A DNA stretch of 64,000 bases, taken from Trichormus variabilis 0441. GTDB lineage: Bacteria > Cyanobacteriota > Cyanobacteriia > Cyanobacteriales > Nostocaceae. Position 1 is the stretch's first letter; every line of letters starts with the position of its first letter. The stretch covers positions 5,212,501 to 5,276,500 of the forward strand of contig NZ_CP047242.1 of the NCBI RefSeq assembly GCF_009856605.1, given 5' to 3'. Positions 8,869-17,634 of this stretch are shown here, in pieces. Under the pieces are notes generated by a model. The model saw only the letters and a list, made by a program, of their open reading frames with translations. It searched no databases and was not told where the DNA came from. A program made the position numbers and the translations under genes.

Positions 8869-8895
8869 TTCCCAGTCCCCAGTCCCCAATCCCTG
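8869..8895. repeat. STRR heptamers (CCCAGTC/CCCCAAT)
   Basis: Four successive heptamer-like units of CCCAGTC and CCCCAAT follow the M48 gene. They are short tandemly repeated repetitive sequences typical of heterocyst-forming cyanobacteria. Confidence 0.7.
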
Positions 8896-9072
8896 ATTTC
8901 ATAAAACAGTCATCTAAGAGACTCCGTTGTTTCCCTGTTAGGTGTAGCCTCAGCATGAGAGCGATCATTTTAGATAAATCATCCCTTGGAGAGTGGGAGA
9001 ATCTCAAATGTAAACCTTGACACCTGCACAACAGGCAACAAATAACCCAATTCCGTCTGGAAACTGCTGATT

Positions 9073-9501
9073 ATGGCAATTAACTTTCCAAAGTGGCTAG
9101 CTGTATTAGCCACTATTCTTGCCCTGCTTGTACTTATGCCCGTAACTACCTCGGCAGCAACATTTGGATTTCATACTCCCTCTAAAGCAATTTATGCCTC
9201 TGCTGCTAGTTTAGTTACCACCTACCCTTCTTTTGCTGATTTGGATTTAACTCCTTTGCAGCGCCAACGACTCCAATCTGTGCTGCAACGCAGAAATAAA
9301 GAAATCCAGGCAGTGTTGGGCATATCACAACGTGATACCCTGAGGCATCAAATACATTCTGGTCATAGCTTCAATCAAGCCTTGCTTTCCCTGGAACTGC
9401 AACCAGAACAGCAACACCTGATTAAAGCTATAGAACAATTGACAAGTCTGAAACTGAAAGCGCTTTTAGTTAAATATTCAGTACCAAGCGTTAGTAATTA
9501 A
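9073..9501 (+). CDS. Small secreted Spy/CpxP-like helical protein
   Basis: 142 residues. An N-terminal signal peptide (about residues 10-30, LAVLATILALLVLMPVTTSAA) directs export. The mature part contains LTPLQRQRLQSVLQRRNKEIQAVLG and a second helical block EQQHLIKAIEQLTSLKLKALL, an arrangement like Spy/CpxP periplasmic proteins (LT..Q...L), though the exact LTxxQ repeats are loose. A role in envelope protein handling is only an inference. ATG at 9073; an intrinsic terminator follows 27 bases after the stop codon. Confidence 0.6.
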   Translation: MAINFPKWLAVLATILALLVLMPVTTSAATFGFHTPSKAIYASAASLVTTYPSFADLDLTPLQRQRLQSVLQRRNKEIQAVLGISQRDTLRHQIHSGHSFNQALLSLELQPEQQHLIKAIEQLTSLKLKALLVKYSVPSVSN

Positions 9502-9527
9502 AGTCTGTCTGCCTCTTTTGGGAAAAT

Positions 9528-9568
9528 AGCGATCGCTTGCTGGGATATGATGGGGCGATCGCTTTTTA
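9528..9568 (+). terminator. Intrinsic terminator built from two HIP1-like arms
   Basis: AGCGATCGC at 9528-9536 pairs with GCGATCGCT at 9555-9563 and is followed by TTTTT. The stem arms are both HIP1 sequences. It ends the small secreted-protein gene. Confidence 0.7.
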
Positions 9569-9735
9569 TTTCACTATTTTTGCAGCAAGTCCCAAATGAG
9601 GAAGCAAAATTTAAGAAACGTAAGTACATTAAGAATTATGGTAAAAACTATGACAACAAACAGAAACAAGTAAAGCCAGAAGTCCAAATCAAGTCAATAC
9701 TTCTCGGTTAAGAACATAGTGTGGTTTTCCACCTC

Positions 9736-9774
9736 TAATTAACGTGAGTCTCCGACGGAGACTCACGTTAATTA
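9736..9774. repeat. Perfect 39-bp palindrome (GTGAGTCTCC family)
   Basis: Two 19-base arms, perfect complements around a single central A at 9755; the core reads GTGAGTCTCCG-A-CGGAGACTCAC. It lies in the convergent gap between the small secreted protein and the RTX gene. A looser copy with the same core occurs at 39322-39372, so this is a dispersed repeat family and not just a terminator (no T-run). Confidence 0.85.
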
Positions 9775-9814
9775 CGAATTAGTAATGATGGCAATTCTTT
9801 TGTCTATTGTCTTT

Positions 9815-11296
9815 CTAGACAAAGTGGATGTCGCTGACGCTGTAGCTAGTGGAAAAGATGGAAATGATATCAAAACGAGCAAATATAGAAGAGGATGTCA
9901 AATCACTCTGACTAGAAGCATCGTAGACACTATTGCCTTTCACAATCTGATTTGCAGTCGCAACTAACAGAGAATCATCGAAGGCTTTGCTGCTGTCTAA
10001 TAGGAATGGACTGGCGATCGCAATATAATTACTGCCGAAGATATAACCGTCTAGCTTTTTGAGTTGGATTTGATCCTGACCAGTTTGAAAATCAGTAATC
10101 AAGGCAAAGTCATTCAAACCAGCAAAACCGCCACCGCCTACATAGTAAGGATTTTTCGCATCTCCTAAGACGAATTTATCAGGATCTGCTCCTCCGGTTA
10201 GGGTATCTACTTCATTAATACCTGGTTGGAGACTGTTAGGATCAACGCCGATGATGGTATCTTTACCACCAAGACCAGAGATTTGATCATTGCCTCTACC
10301 ACCAATCAATAAGTTACTTTGGTTATTACCAACTATGGTGTCAGCTTGGGAAGTACCAGTGACGTTAACAAAGTTTTGAACGTTAAAGTTCAGTGTGCCT
10401 AAGACTGGAACACCGTTAACGATGAGACTATTAGTAGAGAGATTGACGTTAAATGATGTGGTTGTACTGGTACCGGTAGAACCGTCAATGGTGTTGGCTT
10501 GACGCGTTGCACCGATGATAGTTTCAATGTTGAGGATTTGATCTATACCTGCTACACCTTTATTGACAATACCAGTTGCTTGTAAGGCGATCGCAGTGCC
10601 TAAATTACTATAGTCGGCTGTATCAAGGTCAGTACCACCATCAAGGGTGTCATTACCAGTACCGCCGATCAGGACATCATTACCACCCTCGCCTTGTACG
10701 ATATCGTTACCATCACCTAATCGGGAAGTCGCAAGATTATTTCTACTCCCTCCACCTATTACATCATCACCAGCACCACCTTGTACGGTGTCATTACCGT
10801 TGAATCCAAAAATTTCGTCGTTACCTTGACCACCAATTAGCAGGTTATTGTTGTCATCACCAATAATGCTATCGTTTTGTGTAGTACCGATAACATTTAC
10901 AAACCTCTGCACTGTAAAATTCAATGTGCCAATGGTGGGAACTCCATTCACTATCAGACTGTTAGCGGAAAGATTAACGCTAACAGATGTAGTAGAACCT
11001 GTGGTGGTGGAAGTATCTATTGTATTGGCTTGTCCTTTCGCACCAATAATAGTTTCAATCCCATTGAGTGTGTCTGTTCCGGCTCTGCCTTTTTGAACAA
11101 TACCTGTTGCTTGTAAAGTAACAGCTTGACCTAATTCACTGTAGTCAACAGTATCAATTCCTGTATCACCAACTATTAAATCATTTCCAAAACTACCAAT
11201 GATTTGATCATTTCCTTGTAAGGCAATTATTAGATCATCAACCGCAGTACCAACGAGCAGATCATTAAATGGTGTGCCGATAATGGTGTTATACAC
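9815..11296 (-). CDS. RTX-type calcium-binding protein with internal duplication
   Basis: A 493-residue protein with hemolysin-type calcium-binding nonapeptides (GGQGNDEIFGFNGNDTV, GGRGNDQISGLGGKDTI and others). Two ~110-residue units are clearly duplicated: DYSELGQAVTLQATGIV... and DYSNLGTAIALQATGIV..., each ending in an RTX block. The last ~120 residues (DPDKFVLGD, FALITDFQTGQDQIQL) form the C-terminal domain common in cyanobacterial RTX proteins. There is no N-terminal signal peptide, consistent with type I secretion; no exporter genes are nearby. Function unknown, likely extracellular. GTG start at 11296 with AAAGGAAAA upstream. Confidence 0.85.
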   Translation of the reverse strand: MYNTIIGTPFNDLLVGTAVDDLIIALQGNDQIIGSFGNDLIVGDTGIDTVDYSELGQAVTLQATGIVQKGRAGTDTLNGIETIIGAKGQANTIDTSTTTGSTTSVSVNLSANSLIVNGVPTIGTLNFTVQRFVNVIGTTQNDSIIGDDNNNLLIGGQGNDEIFGFNGNDTVQGGAGDDVIGGGSRNNLATSRLGDGNDIVQGEGGNDVLIGGTGNDTLDGGTDLDTADYSNLGTAIALQATGIVNKGVAGIDQILNIETIIGATRQANTIDGSTGTSTTTSFNVNLSTNSLIVNGVPVLGTLNFNVQNFVNVTGTSQADTIVGNNQSNLLIGGRGNDQISGLGGKDTIIGVDPNSLQPGINEVDTLTGGADPDKFVLGDAKNPYYVGGGGFAGLNDFALITDFQTGQDQIQLKKLDGYIFGSNYIAIASPFLLDSSKAFDDSLLVATANQIVKGNSVYDASSQSDLTSSSIFARFDIISIFSTSYSVSDIHFV

Positions 11297-11556
11297 GTCG
11301 CTATTTTTCCTTTAAATTCAGTTGAGAAATGCAAATATTTGTAAATCTTCTTTAAAATATCAGAATTAGGTTAACAATTTGATACGGTTTCATTAAAAAT
11401 AAAACCCTGCAACAGAGTTTTTCTGATGTTCAATACTTTTGCATAGATATATCCATATATCAGCCTGAAATCTTTGTCTTAGCTAGGAAGTTAGCTGTTA
11501 GGTTCAGCAAAGAGAAAGTGGGCTTTATTCCCGATAATTAAATTTTGTTGCCGAAC

Positions 11557-12114
11557 TCATGGAAACAGTTGACTAATTTGGATGTCTATTTTTGGAAAAG
11601 CAACCAAAGATAACGTTGCATTCTCCTCTAAAATAAATTCTTGGGTGTAAGCCTCCCCATTTGGTTCGCGGAAAACATAAACCTGAAATTTATTGACATC
11701 TAAAATCCAGTATTCACTAATGCCACCTTGGGCATAGAGAGGTGCTTTTTGTTTACGATCTGTCTCTAGGGTTGTATCTGCCACCTCAATTAATAAAAAT
11801 ACTTCATCAGCTGTAGGATGGTGGTCAATGTATTTACGCGGCTCGATGCGAACAGTGGCAATATCTGGCTCAGGTTCAGAGTATTGGCTTAACTGCACGG
11901 GATCTTGTACACGAACTAAGGCAACTCCCGCCAACAGCCGCTTGAGATAATCAGAAGCACACAGAGTTATGGCTGCATGGGGAGGATTTTTCGCACTCAT
12001 CGGAATTACTTGCCCAGCAATCAGTTCTACTCGTTCATCAGGGGCAATAATACCGGCCGCTAACATCCGGTGATATTCTTCTACGTTCCACAAGCGGACT
12101 TTGGTTTGCGTCAT
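11557..12114 (-). CDS. Uma2-family (DUF820) putative endonuclease
   Basis: 185 residues of the Uma2/DUF820 family, which has the PD-(D/E)xK nuclease fold and is greatly expanded in cyanobacteria. Visible family motifs are ERVELIAGQVIPMS, EPEPDIATVR, FLLIEVADTTLETDRKQKAPLYA and ISEYWILD; the Asp (PDIA), Glu (IEVAD) and Lys (RKQK) fit the nuclease core. The biological role is not known; many copies sit near mobile DNA. ATG start at 12114; stands alone, divergent from lysS. Confidence 0.88.
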   Translation of the reverse strand: MTQTKVRLWNVEEYHRMLAAGIIAPDERVELIAGQVIPMSAKNPPHAAITLCASDYLKRLLAGVALVRVQDPVQLSQYSEPEPDIATVRIEPRKYIDHHPTADEVFLLIEVADTTLETDRKQKAPLYAQGGISEYWILDVNKFQVYVFREPNGEAYTQEFILEENATLSLVAFPKIDIQISQLFP

Positions 12115-12193
12115 AGTGCCTTGATTTTAGTTTAATTGTAGCGATCGCATCAATTCCAAATCCCCACCTCCACAAATCATAAGAATTTTTCCC

Positions 12194-12231
12194 TAATTCC
12201 CAATCCCTACTCTCTAATCCCTAATCCCTAT
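12194..12231. repeat. STRR heptamers (CCCTAAT type) upstream of lysS
   Basis: Four to five degenerate units of CCCAATC/CCCTAAT lie between the Uma2 gene and lysS, of the same kind as the heptamers at 8869 and 43357. Confidence 0.65.
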
Positions 12232-12267
12232 TTATAATTAATCTTGCCCTCTGAATAGTTCGTTACC

Positions 12268-13953
12268 ATGTCGGAAGAAGATATCCGTGCCGCTAGGCTG
12301 GAGAAAGTAGAACAACTCAAGCAGCTAGGAACTAACCCCTACGCTTACCGTTGGGAGTCTACCCATCACGCCGCCCAATTGCAAGAAAAATTTGCTGATT
12401 TAACCAGTGGTGAAGAAGTCGATACAGAAGTTGCCATTGCCGGACGCATTATGGCGCGTCGCGTTTTCGGTAAATTGGCTTTCTTCACCTTGGAAGATGA
12501 AACAGGCACTATTCAGCTTTATTTAGAGAAAAATCGTATCCAAGAAAGCATGGCAGAAACTGATGCCGATGCTTTTAATCATCTCAAACAACTCACAGAT
12601 GTAGGAGATATTCTGGGAGCCAAGGGAACCATAAAACGGACTGAAAAGGGCGAGTTATCGATTTACGTCAAAGAATATACCATCCTCACCAAATCCCTAC
12701 TGCCGCTACCCGACAAGTGGCATGGGTTAACGGATGTTGCCAAGCGCTACCGTCAACGCTACGTTGATTTAATTGTTAACCCCGAAGTCCGCCAAACTTT
12801 CCGCCGTCGCGCCCAAATTACGGCTGGGATTCGCCGCTATTTGGAACAAAGGGATTTTCTAGAGATTGAAACCCCAGTTTTGCAAAGTGAAACTGGTGGT
12901 GCTGATGCGCGTCCCTTCATCACTTACCACAACACCTTAGAAATGGAGTTGTATCTGCGGATTGCCACAGAACTCCACCTCAAACGGTTGATTGTCGGTG
13001 GTTTTGAAAAAGTATTTGAGTTGGGGCGCGTTTTCCGCAATGAGGGAATTTCTACCAGACACAACCCTGAATTTACCTCAATTGAAATTTACCAAGCCTA
13101 CGCCGACTACAACGATATGATGGCGCTAACAGAAGGTATTATCACCACTGTTGCCCAAGATGTACTCGGTACGCTGCAAATTACCTACCAAGGCGAAACG
13201 GTAGATTTGACACCACCTTGGCGACGGGTGACAATGCACGATTTAGTGAAAGAATATACGGGCTTGGATTTCCATTCTTTCCAAACACTAGAAGAAGCGA
13301 AATCAGCAAGTAAAAATGCTGGAATTCCTGGTGTAGATGAAGCCCAAACTATAGGAAAAATCCTGAATTTAGCATTTGAAGAAAAGGTAGAAGCTAACTT
13401 AATTCAGCCGACCTTTGTCATTGATTATCCTGTAGAAATTTCGCCATTAGCTAAACCTCACCGTTCTCAACCTGGGTTAGTAGAAAGATTTGAATTATTC
13501 ATAGTCGGGCGGGAGACTGCGAATAGTTTCTCAGAATTAACAGACCCCATCGACCAAAGAGAACGTTTGGAAGCCCAAGCAGCCAAAAAAGCCGCCGGTG
13601 ACTTAGAAGCCCAAGGTGTAGATGAAGATTTCTTAACTGCGTTGGAATATGGTATGCCACCCACAGGCGGTTTAGGTATTGGGATTGATCGGTTAGTCAT
13701 GTTATTAACTGATTCTGCCAGCATTCGAGATGTAATTGCTTTCCCTCTACTCAAACCCGAAGGCAGCTTTATTAAGGAATATCGCTATGAGTCAACAACT
13801 CAAACACTGACTATGGAGTTTGATAGTGGAAGTGTTTACGAATATTTCAAAGTACCGCTTACTGTCAAGGAAGAATTAGATAATGCACCGTCTAAGGGTC
13901 AATATTTCCATAAGTTTATTAAAGGGAAATTCAAGTATGAACAATTGAGTTGA
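12268..13953 (+). CDS. lysS: Lysyl-tRNA synthetase (class II) with C-terminal KTSC domain
   Basis: Charges tRNA-Lys. Residues ~55-145 are the OB-fold anticodon-binding domain; the class II core follows with motif 1 ([18 protein letters not shown]), motif 2 ([29 protein letters not shown]) and motif 3 ([36 protein letters not shown], in pieces). Bacterial LysRS normally ends there. Here ~63 residues follow (about 499-561) with [18 protein letters not shown] and [12 protein letters not shown], a KTSC domain (YxY motif), named after its occurrence on lysyl-tRNA synthetases and suspected to bind RNA. ATG start at 12268; a perfect-stem terminator follows. Confidence 0.97.
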   Translation: MSEEDIRAARLEKVEQLKQLGTNPYAYRWESTHHAAQLQEKFADLTSGEEVDTEVAIAGRIMARRVFGKLAFFTLEDETGTIQLYLEKNRIQESMAETDADAFNHLKQLTDVGDILGAKGTIKRTEKGELSIYVKEYTILTKSLLPLPDKWHGLTDVAKRYRQRYVDLIVNPEVRQTFRRRAQITAGIRRYLEQRDFLEIETPVLQSETGGADARPFITYHNTLEMELYLRIATELHLKRLIVGGFEKVFELGRVFRNEGISTRHNPEFTSIEIYQAYADYNDMMALTEGIITTVAQDVLGTLQITYQGETVDLTPPWRRVTMHDLVKEYTGLDFHSFQTLEEAKSASKNAGIPGVDEAQTIGKILNLAFEEKVEANLIQPTFVIDYPVEISPLAKPHRSQPGLVERFELFIVGRETANSFSELTDPIDQRERLEAQAAKKAAGDLEAQGVDEDFLTALEYGMPPTGGLGIGIDRLVMLLTDSASIRDVIAFPLLKPEGSFIKEYRYESTTQTLTMEFDSGSVYEYFKVPLTVKEELDNAPSKGQYFHKFIKGKFKYEQLS

Positions 13954-13979
13954 TGGAATAAGTAGAAAATAAAATTTCA

Positions 13980-14018
13980 AGGGTGATTTAGGTAAAATAC
14001 TAAATCACCCTATTTTTA
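13980..14018 (+). terminator. Intrinsic terminator of lysS
   Basis: AGGGTGATTTAG (13980-13991) and CTAAATCACCCT (14000-14011) form a perfect 12-bp stem with an 8-base loop, followed by ATTTTTATT. Confidence 0.85.
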
Positions 14019-14160
14019 TTAATTTGGTCAGGCGATCGCTATCCTAGTTTTTTGCAATCACTCATCCAATCGAGACATTTCTACTAATAGCACTTCCTAG
14101 CGGTATCTGGTGATATGAGGGATAAAAAGATAAAATCTATAAAACTGGTAAATTTAAACT

Positions 14161-14427
14161 ATGAATACAAATATTGTTGCTAAAGTGACGGCTGAAGGCA
14201 AACTCGAAATCCCGCCAGAGGTGTTGGCTAAACTCCAGCCTTTGACAGAATATGAAGTTTTGGTTACAGAAGATGAAATTGTGTTCAAAAAAATGAGTAA
14301 CCAATTGACTTGGACAGAATTATCAGAAAAAATCGCAACGTTAGGAGTAGATGCTGATGAACCTACTCTGCAAGAAATTAGTGAGATGGTCAAAGAAATG
14401 CGACGGGAACGACGCTCTAAAAAATGA
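14161..14427 (+). CDS. AbrB/MazE-like antitoxin of a PIN toxin pair
   Basis: 88 residues. The N-terminal ~45 residues have the swapped-hairpin AbrB/MazE pattern (VTAEGKLEIPPEVLAKLQPLTEYEVLVTEDEIVFKK), which binds operator DNA. The C-terminal part is acidic and then basic (EISEMVKEMRRERRSKK) and should hold the toxin. Its stop codon overlaps the start of the PIN gene (ATGA), typical of co-translated toxin-antitoxin genes. The partner is now broken by an insertion element, so this antitoxin has no intact cognate here. Confidence 0.8.
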   Translation: MNTNIVAKVTAEGKLEIPPEVLAKLQPLTEYEVLVTEDEIVFKKMSNQLTWTELSEKIATLGVDADEPTLQEISEMVKEMRRERRSKK

Positions 14428-14641
14428 GAGTTGTCTTAGACGTTAATGTTTGGGTTTCTGGTTTACTTTGGCGTGGTGTCCCAGGTAAAATTTTTGATTT
14501 AGCAGCAGCAAATAAAATCACCATTTATACTTCTGAGCCTATCCTTGCAGATGTTGAAGAAATACTTGTGCGTAAGAAGTTTCAGGCAAGGATAAATACT
14601 TTAAATACAAGTGTAAAAGAGTTGCTTTCTATAATAAAACA

Positions 14642-15822
14642 CAGAAGTGTTGAATATTAAGAAAAAGATGAGAAAAATAGCCCAAGATATGTTAATTTTG
14701 GGCTAGGTATTACAATATTTTGATTTCACAGTGATTATAAATTCATTTCCCAAAATTGTCAAAGATATCCTGAAAGGATTGCCAAAAAATGATTATCCAG
14801 TATTGAACAGTCGTCTGTTTTTTGAGTTCTGGCTATCTTACGTCTTGGATAATAGCTTAACAAGTATGCGAGGTTTATTTGCCAGGCTAAATAATACAGG
14901 ATTTGAGTTAGATATTTCTACTTTTTCTAAAGCAAATTTGCATCGAAGCCAAAAACCCTTTCAAGAAATTTACCAAAAACTAAATAAATTAGTCCAAAAT
15001 AAAGCTGAGAATAAACTCCATAATAAATATGCAATATGCCCGATTGATTCCACAGTTATTACATTAACTAGTAAGTTATTATGGGTGCTGGGTCATCATC
15101 AGGTAAAACTTTTTAGTTCTCTAAATTTAGCTACTGGAAGCCCAGAGGATAACTTGATCAACTTTGGACATGACCATGATTATAAGTTTGGTTCAAAAAT
15201 GATAGCTAATTTACCAACAAATGCTGTTGGGGTAATGGATAGGGGCTTTGCCGGATTAAAGTTTATTCAAGAACTAGTACAAGAAAACAAATATTTTGTT
15301 CTGCGGATAAAAAACAACTGGAAACTAGAATTTGAAGAGTCAAGCGGATTAATTAAAGTTGGTGCATCTGATGATGCCCAAGCCTATAGAGTAATTAATT
15401 TTTGTGATTTAGAAACAAAAACTGAATTTCGGTTAGTAACTAATTTACCAGCAGATGGAGAGGCTACTGTTAGTGATGATGATATTAGGGATATTTATCT
15501 ATTACGTTGGGGAGTTGAATTGTTGTGGAAATTTTTAAAGATGCACTTAAAACTTGACAAATTAATTACTAAAAATGTTAATGGTATCACCATACAAATC
15601 TACGTTAGCTTGATAGCATATCTGATTTTACAGCTTGTATCTATTCCCGAACAATGGGGACATACACTATTAGATAAATTCCGCTATTTACAATCCTGTA
15701 TGTGTCAGAAAATCAGTTATGTTCATTGGTTTGAAGAGATGATGTTATGTTGAATATTTTGGGCTTAATAGAGTTAATGTAACTAACTATGTAAAGTTTT
15801 GTATCAGCTTTCAACATTTTTG
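14642..15822 (+). mobile_element. IS4-family insertion sequence, 1181 bp, intact ends
   Basis: Left end CAGAAGTGTTGAA at 14642; right end reads, on the other strand, CAAAAATGTTGAA from 15822. These 13-bp terminal repeats differ at two positions and begin with CA, as in the IS4Sa-type subgroup. The flanking 9-bp direct repeats AATAAAACA (14633-14641 and 15823-15831) are perfect, indicating a recent or at least undecayed insertion. Just inside the left end, TAGCCCAA/TTGGGCTA (14678-14705) forms a hairpin before the transposase, as is common for blocking transcription from outside. Confidence 0.9.
14731..15753 (+). CDS. IS4-family transposase (DDE)
   Basis: 340 residues, with GTG start at 14731 because an in-frame TAG lies ~27 bases upstream and no ATG is available. 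The DDE residues are visible: first Asp in CPIDSTVITL, second Asp in VGVMDRGFAG, and the Glu in the signature Y-x2-R-x3-E-x6-K as YLLRWGVELLWKFLK. Family knowledge: cut-and-paste transposition through a hairpin intermediate. No frameshift or stop interrupts it, so it may be active. Codon use is more AT-rich than the neighbouring genes, consistent with transfer. Confidence 0.9.
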   Translation: MIINSFPKIVKDILKGLPKNDYPVLNSRLFFEFWLSYVLDNSLTSMRGLFARLNNTGFELDISTFSKANLHRSQKPFQEIYQKLNKLVQNKAENKLHNKYAICPIDSTVITLTSKLLWVLGHHQVKLFSSLNLATGSPEDNLINFGHDHDYKFGSKMIANLPTNAVGVMDRGFAGLKFIQELVQENKYFVLRIKNNWKLEFEESSGLIKVGASDDAQAYRVINFCDLETKTEFRLVTNLPADGEATVSDDDIRDIYLLRWGVELLWKFLKMHLKLDKLITKNVNGITIQIYVSLIAYLILQLVSIPEQWGHTLLDKFRYLQSCMCQKISYVHWFEEMMLC

Positions 15823-16052
15823 AATAAAACAGTTATCAAATTCATGTATTATCACTTCTATTGAAGTTTCCCAACTGCGAGATCCAGATGATGCGGTCAT
15901 ACTCGCAACTGCTTTATCTGCTAATGCTCAAGTAATTGTTACTGGTGATTTAGATTTACTAGTGTTGATAGAATTTAATGAAGTTCCAATTTTAACACCG
16001 CAGATTTTTCTCAGTCGCTACTTCTCAGATGAATAACTATTCACAAAAACAA

Positions 16053-16095
16053 AATAAGGTGCGTTATGGTTTTGCCAAACCCACCTTATTTCTCA
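16053..16095. terminator. Bidirectional terminator between toxin remnant and VOC gene
   Basis: AATAAGGTG (16053-16061) pairs with CACCTTATT (16082-16090), with an A-rich left and T-rich right flank. It lies between two convergent genes. Confidence 0.6.
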
Positions 16096-16116
16096 CAAAT
16101 GACCAATAACTAATAA

Positions 16117-16710
16117 CTAATTAGCTACTTCCGCTATTTCAATAATCCGCCCTTCATAATCCTTAACTAAAAAGTTTAAGGGCTTCTGGTTACGGATTTT
16201 GAATTTTAAACCGCGTGTTTCTACCCGCATTAAAACCATTTCTAAGCAGTCACGGTCAAAGCAAACGTGACGTTGCTGATTTTTTACACCCAAACTTGCA
16301 CCTGTAATGACGTGTAGCTGGGTATTCTTCTTTAATTGATACCACAGTCCATCACTGGCATTACTCATTGACTTGCCAGACCAGCTAGGACTGGTGGACA
16401 TATATAGCGGATCTATGCCCGTTGCGCCTATAGTTTGTTCGTAGTTGTAGTAGTAGTGCAGTGGTACTTCTGCGGCTGGTAAATCTAGTAGCCCTTCGTA
16501 TAATTGTCGGGCAATCTCTAGATCGGACACCATCACAGTATGCACTTTGGGCGCACTGGTGAGGAATAGCCACATAGCGCCAGCATAGGCTGCTAAGAGC
16601 ATCACCATGATGCCTTGGGTTGACAACAGGCTATCTAGAGGCAAGGAGGGCAAAAAAGAGCCTAAAACAGGGGTAAGCCGGAACGATATCACACTAGCTG
16701 CTATAACCAT
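16117..16710 (-). CDS. Membrane-anchored VOC/glyoxalase-like protein
   Basis: 197 residues. Two hydrophobic N-terminal segments (about residues 1-18 and 32-52, IMVMLLAAYAGAMWLFL) anchor a C-terminal VOC-fold domain that starts at KVHTVMVSDLEIARQLYEGLLDLPAAEVPLHYYYNYE. The domain ends with LNFLVKDYEGRIIEIAEV, where VOC enzymes carry a metal-binding Glu. It could be a dioxygenase, glyoxalase or binding protein; no substrate can be assigned. The frame opens upstream with TTG at 16716, but the ATG at 16710 is preferred. Confidence 0.7.
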   Translation of the reverse strand: MVIAASVISFRLTPVLGSFLPSLPLDSLLSTQGIMVMLLAAYAGAMWLFLTSAPKVHTVMVSDLEIARQLYEGLLDLPAAEVPLHYYYNYEQTIGATGIDPLYMSTSPSWSGKSMSNASDGLWYQLKKNTQLHVITGASLGVKNQQRHVCFDRDCLEMVLMRVETRGLKFKIRNQKPLNFLVKDYEGRIIEIAEVAN

Positions 16711-16895
16711 GAACAAATTAAAAATTATATAAGGGAGTCGCTTTTATTTTTGTCTATAAAGACTTCAACTAAGAGGTCTTTGTTCTAGTGTACAAGACTA
16801 AACTAATCTGAGTCTTCGTTCTCAACAGACCTACATCAAGATATTATACGGCTGACTCAAAAATCTTATTGGCAACTTTATTTTAACAAGTATCA

Positions 16896-17537
16896 ATGGC
16901 CAAACTTATGCAAATTCCTCATTTTTCTGAAGCTAATCACCCACTGGTAAAGTCCCTGTTTCATCACAGTGACCAAGAATTGCTGGATCTGTTTCAACAT
17001 AATCCCGATGCTGGTAAGTACTTTACGGTGATTTTTTGTCGTTACAGCCCGATAGTCTACACTTTAATTCAACATTCCGCGCGATCGCCTGTACAGGCTG
17101 ATTATCTTTTTGCTCTGACTTGGCGACATATCTATTACGAACTCGGTGGACTGGATTTAAAAAATCCCCTTCCAGGTCAAGAAGGGTTGACCTTGCAAAA
17201 TTGGCTGATTAACATCACAGCTTACTGTATCAATGAAATTCAATTACCCCCAACTGAAGCCATTCACTATTCTTTGCAAGCAACTTCTCCACCACTTTGG
17301 TGCTATGTCGAACAGGCATTAGACCAACTGCCCCCTATGTTACGATTGATGGTCTTGATGGCGCAAACCTTTCATTGGAGCGAAACTCGCATTGCTGCTT
17401 ATCTACAAGCCGAAGGGGAAAAGGTGACACCTGCTGAAGTAGCCAATTTTCTCCAGGAAGGCTATCGTATGCTAGAGGACAAATTACCCGCAGACATCCG
17501 CACTATCTACTTGGGCGAAGATTTGGTTAAGTCATAG
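16896..17537 (+). CDS. Sigma-70-like (ECF-type) factor
   Basis: 213 residues. The N-terminal half resembles sigma region 2 (FTVIFCRYSPIVYTLIQHSAR...ADYLFALTWRHIYYELGG) and the C-terminal half region 4, with a helix-turn-helix candidate at HWSETRIAAYLQAEGEKVTPAEVANFLQEGYRMLED. Such factors replace the main sigma on RNA polymerase for a small regulon. The match is distant and the promoter it reads is unknown. The TPR gene starts 98 bases downstream on the same strand and may be in the same unit. Confidence 0.65.
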   Translation: MAKLMQIPHFSEANHPLVKSLFHHSDQELLDLFQHNPDAGKYFTVIFCRYSPIVYTLIQHSARSPVQADYLFALTWRHIYYELGGLDLKNPLPGQEGLTLQNWLINITAYCINEIQLPPTEAIHYSLQATSPPLWCYVEQALDQLPPMLRLMVLMAQTFHWSETRIAAYLQAEGEKVTPAEVANFLQEGYRMLEDKLPADIRTIYLGEDLVKS

Positions 17538-17634
17538 GTTAAGTATATACGCGTAAACTGCTAGTCTTCATGCTGACATAATAAAACTTTTCTGCCAGCT
17601 TTTACTTAAAACCGCAATTTCTTGGGTAAGTTTT

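Larger units (their letters stand above)
14424..16036 (+). pseudogene. PIN-domain toxin gene split by an IS4-family element
   Basis: The toxin is in two pieces: 14424-14641 (MRVVLDVNVWVSGLLWRG..., to KELLSIIK) and 15832-16036 (QLSNSCIITSIEVSQLRDPDD... to the TAA at 16036). Removing the element and one 9-bp copy of AATAAAACA restores one frame of 140 codons, the usual length of this PIN subfamily. The acidic PIN residues are all present in the rebuilt protein: Asp in VLDVN, Glu in VEE, Asp in DPDDA and in VTGDLDLL. Such toxins cut RNA. As it stands the 5' piece ends after ten foreign codons in a stop at ~14660, without the two C-terminal acidic residues, so it should be inactive. Confidence 0.9.

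Noticed and set aside
10576..11116. Plus-strand frames opposite the RTX gene
   Set aside because: Repetitive His/Tyr/Arg or Pro/Ser sequence is the antisense of RTX repeats, not a gene.
14650..15828. TTGAATA as target duplication of the IS4 element
   Set aside because: Joining there gives a frame break in the toxin; AATAAAACA (14633-14641 and 15823-15831) restores the frame and leaves matching terminal repeats.
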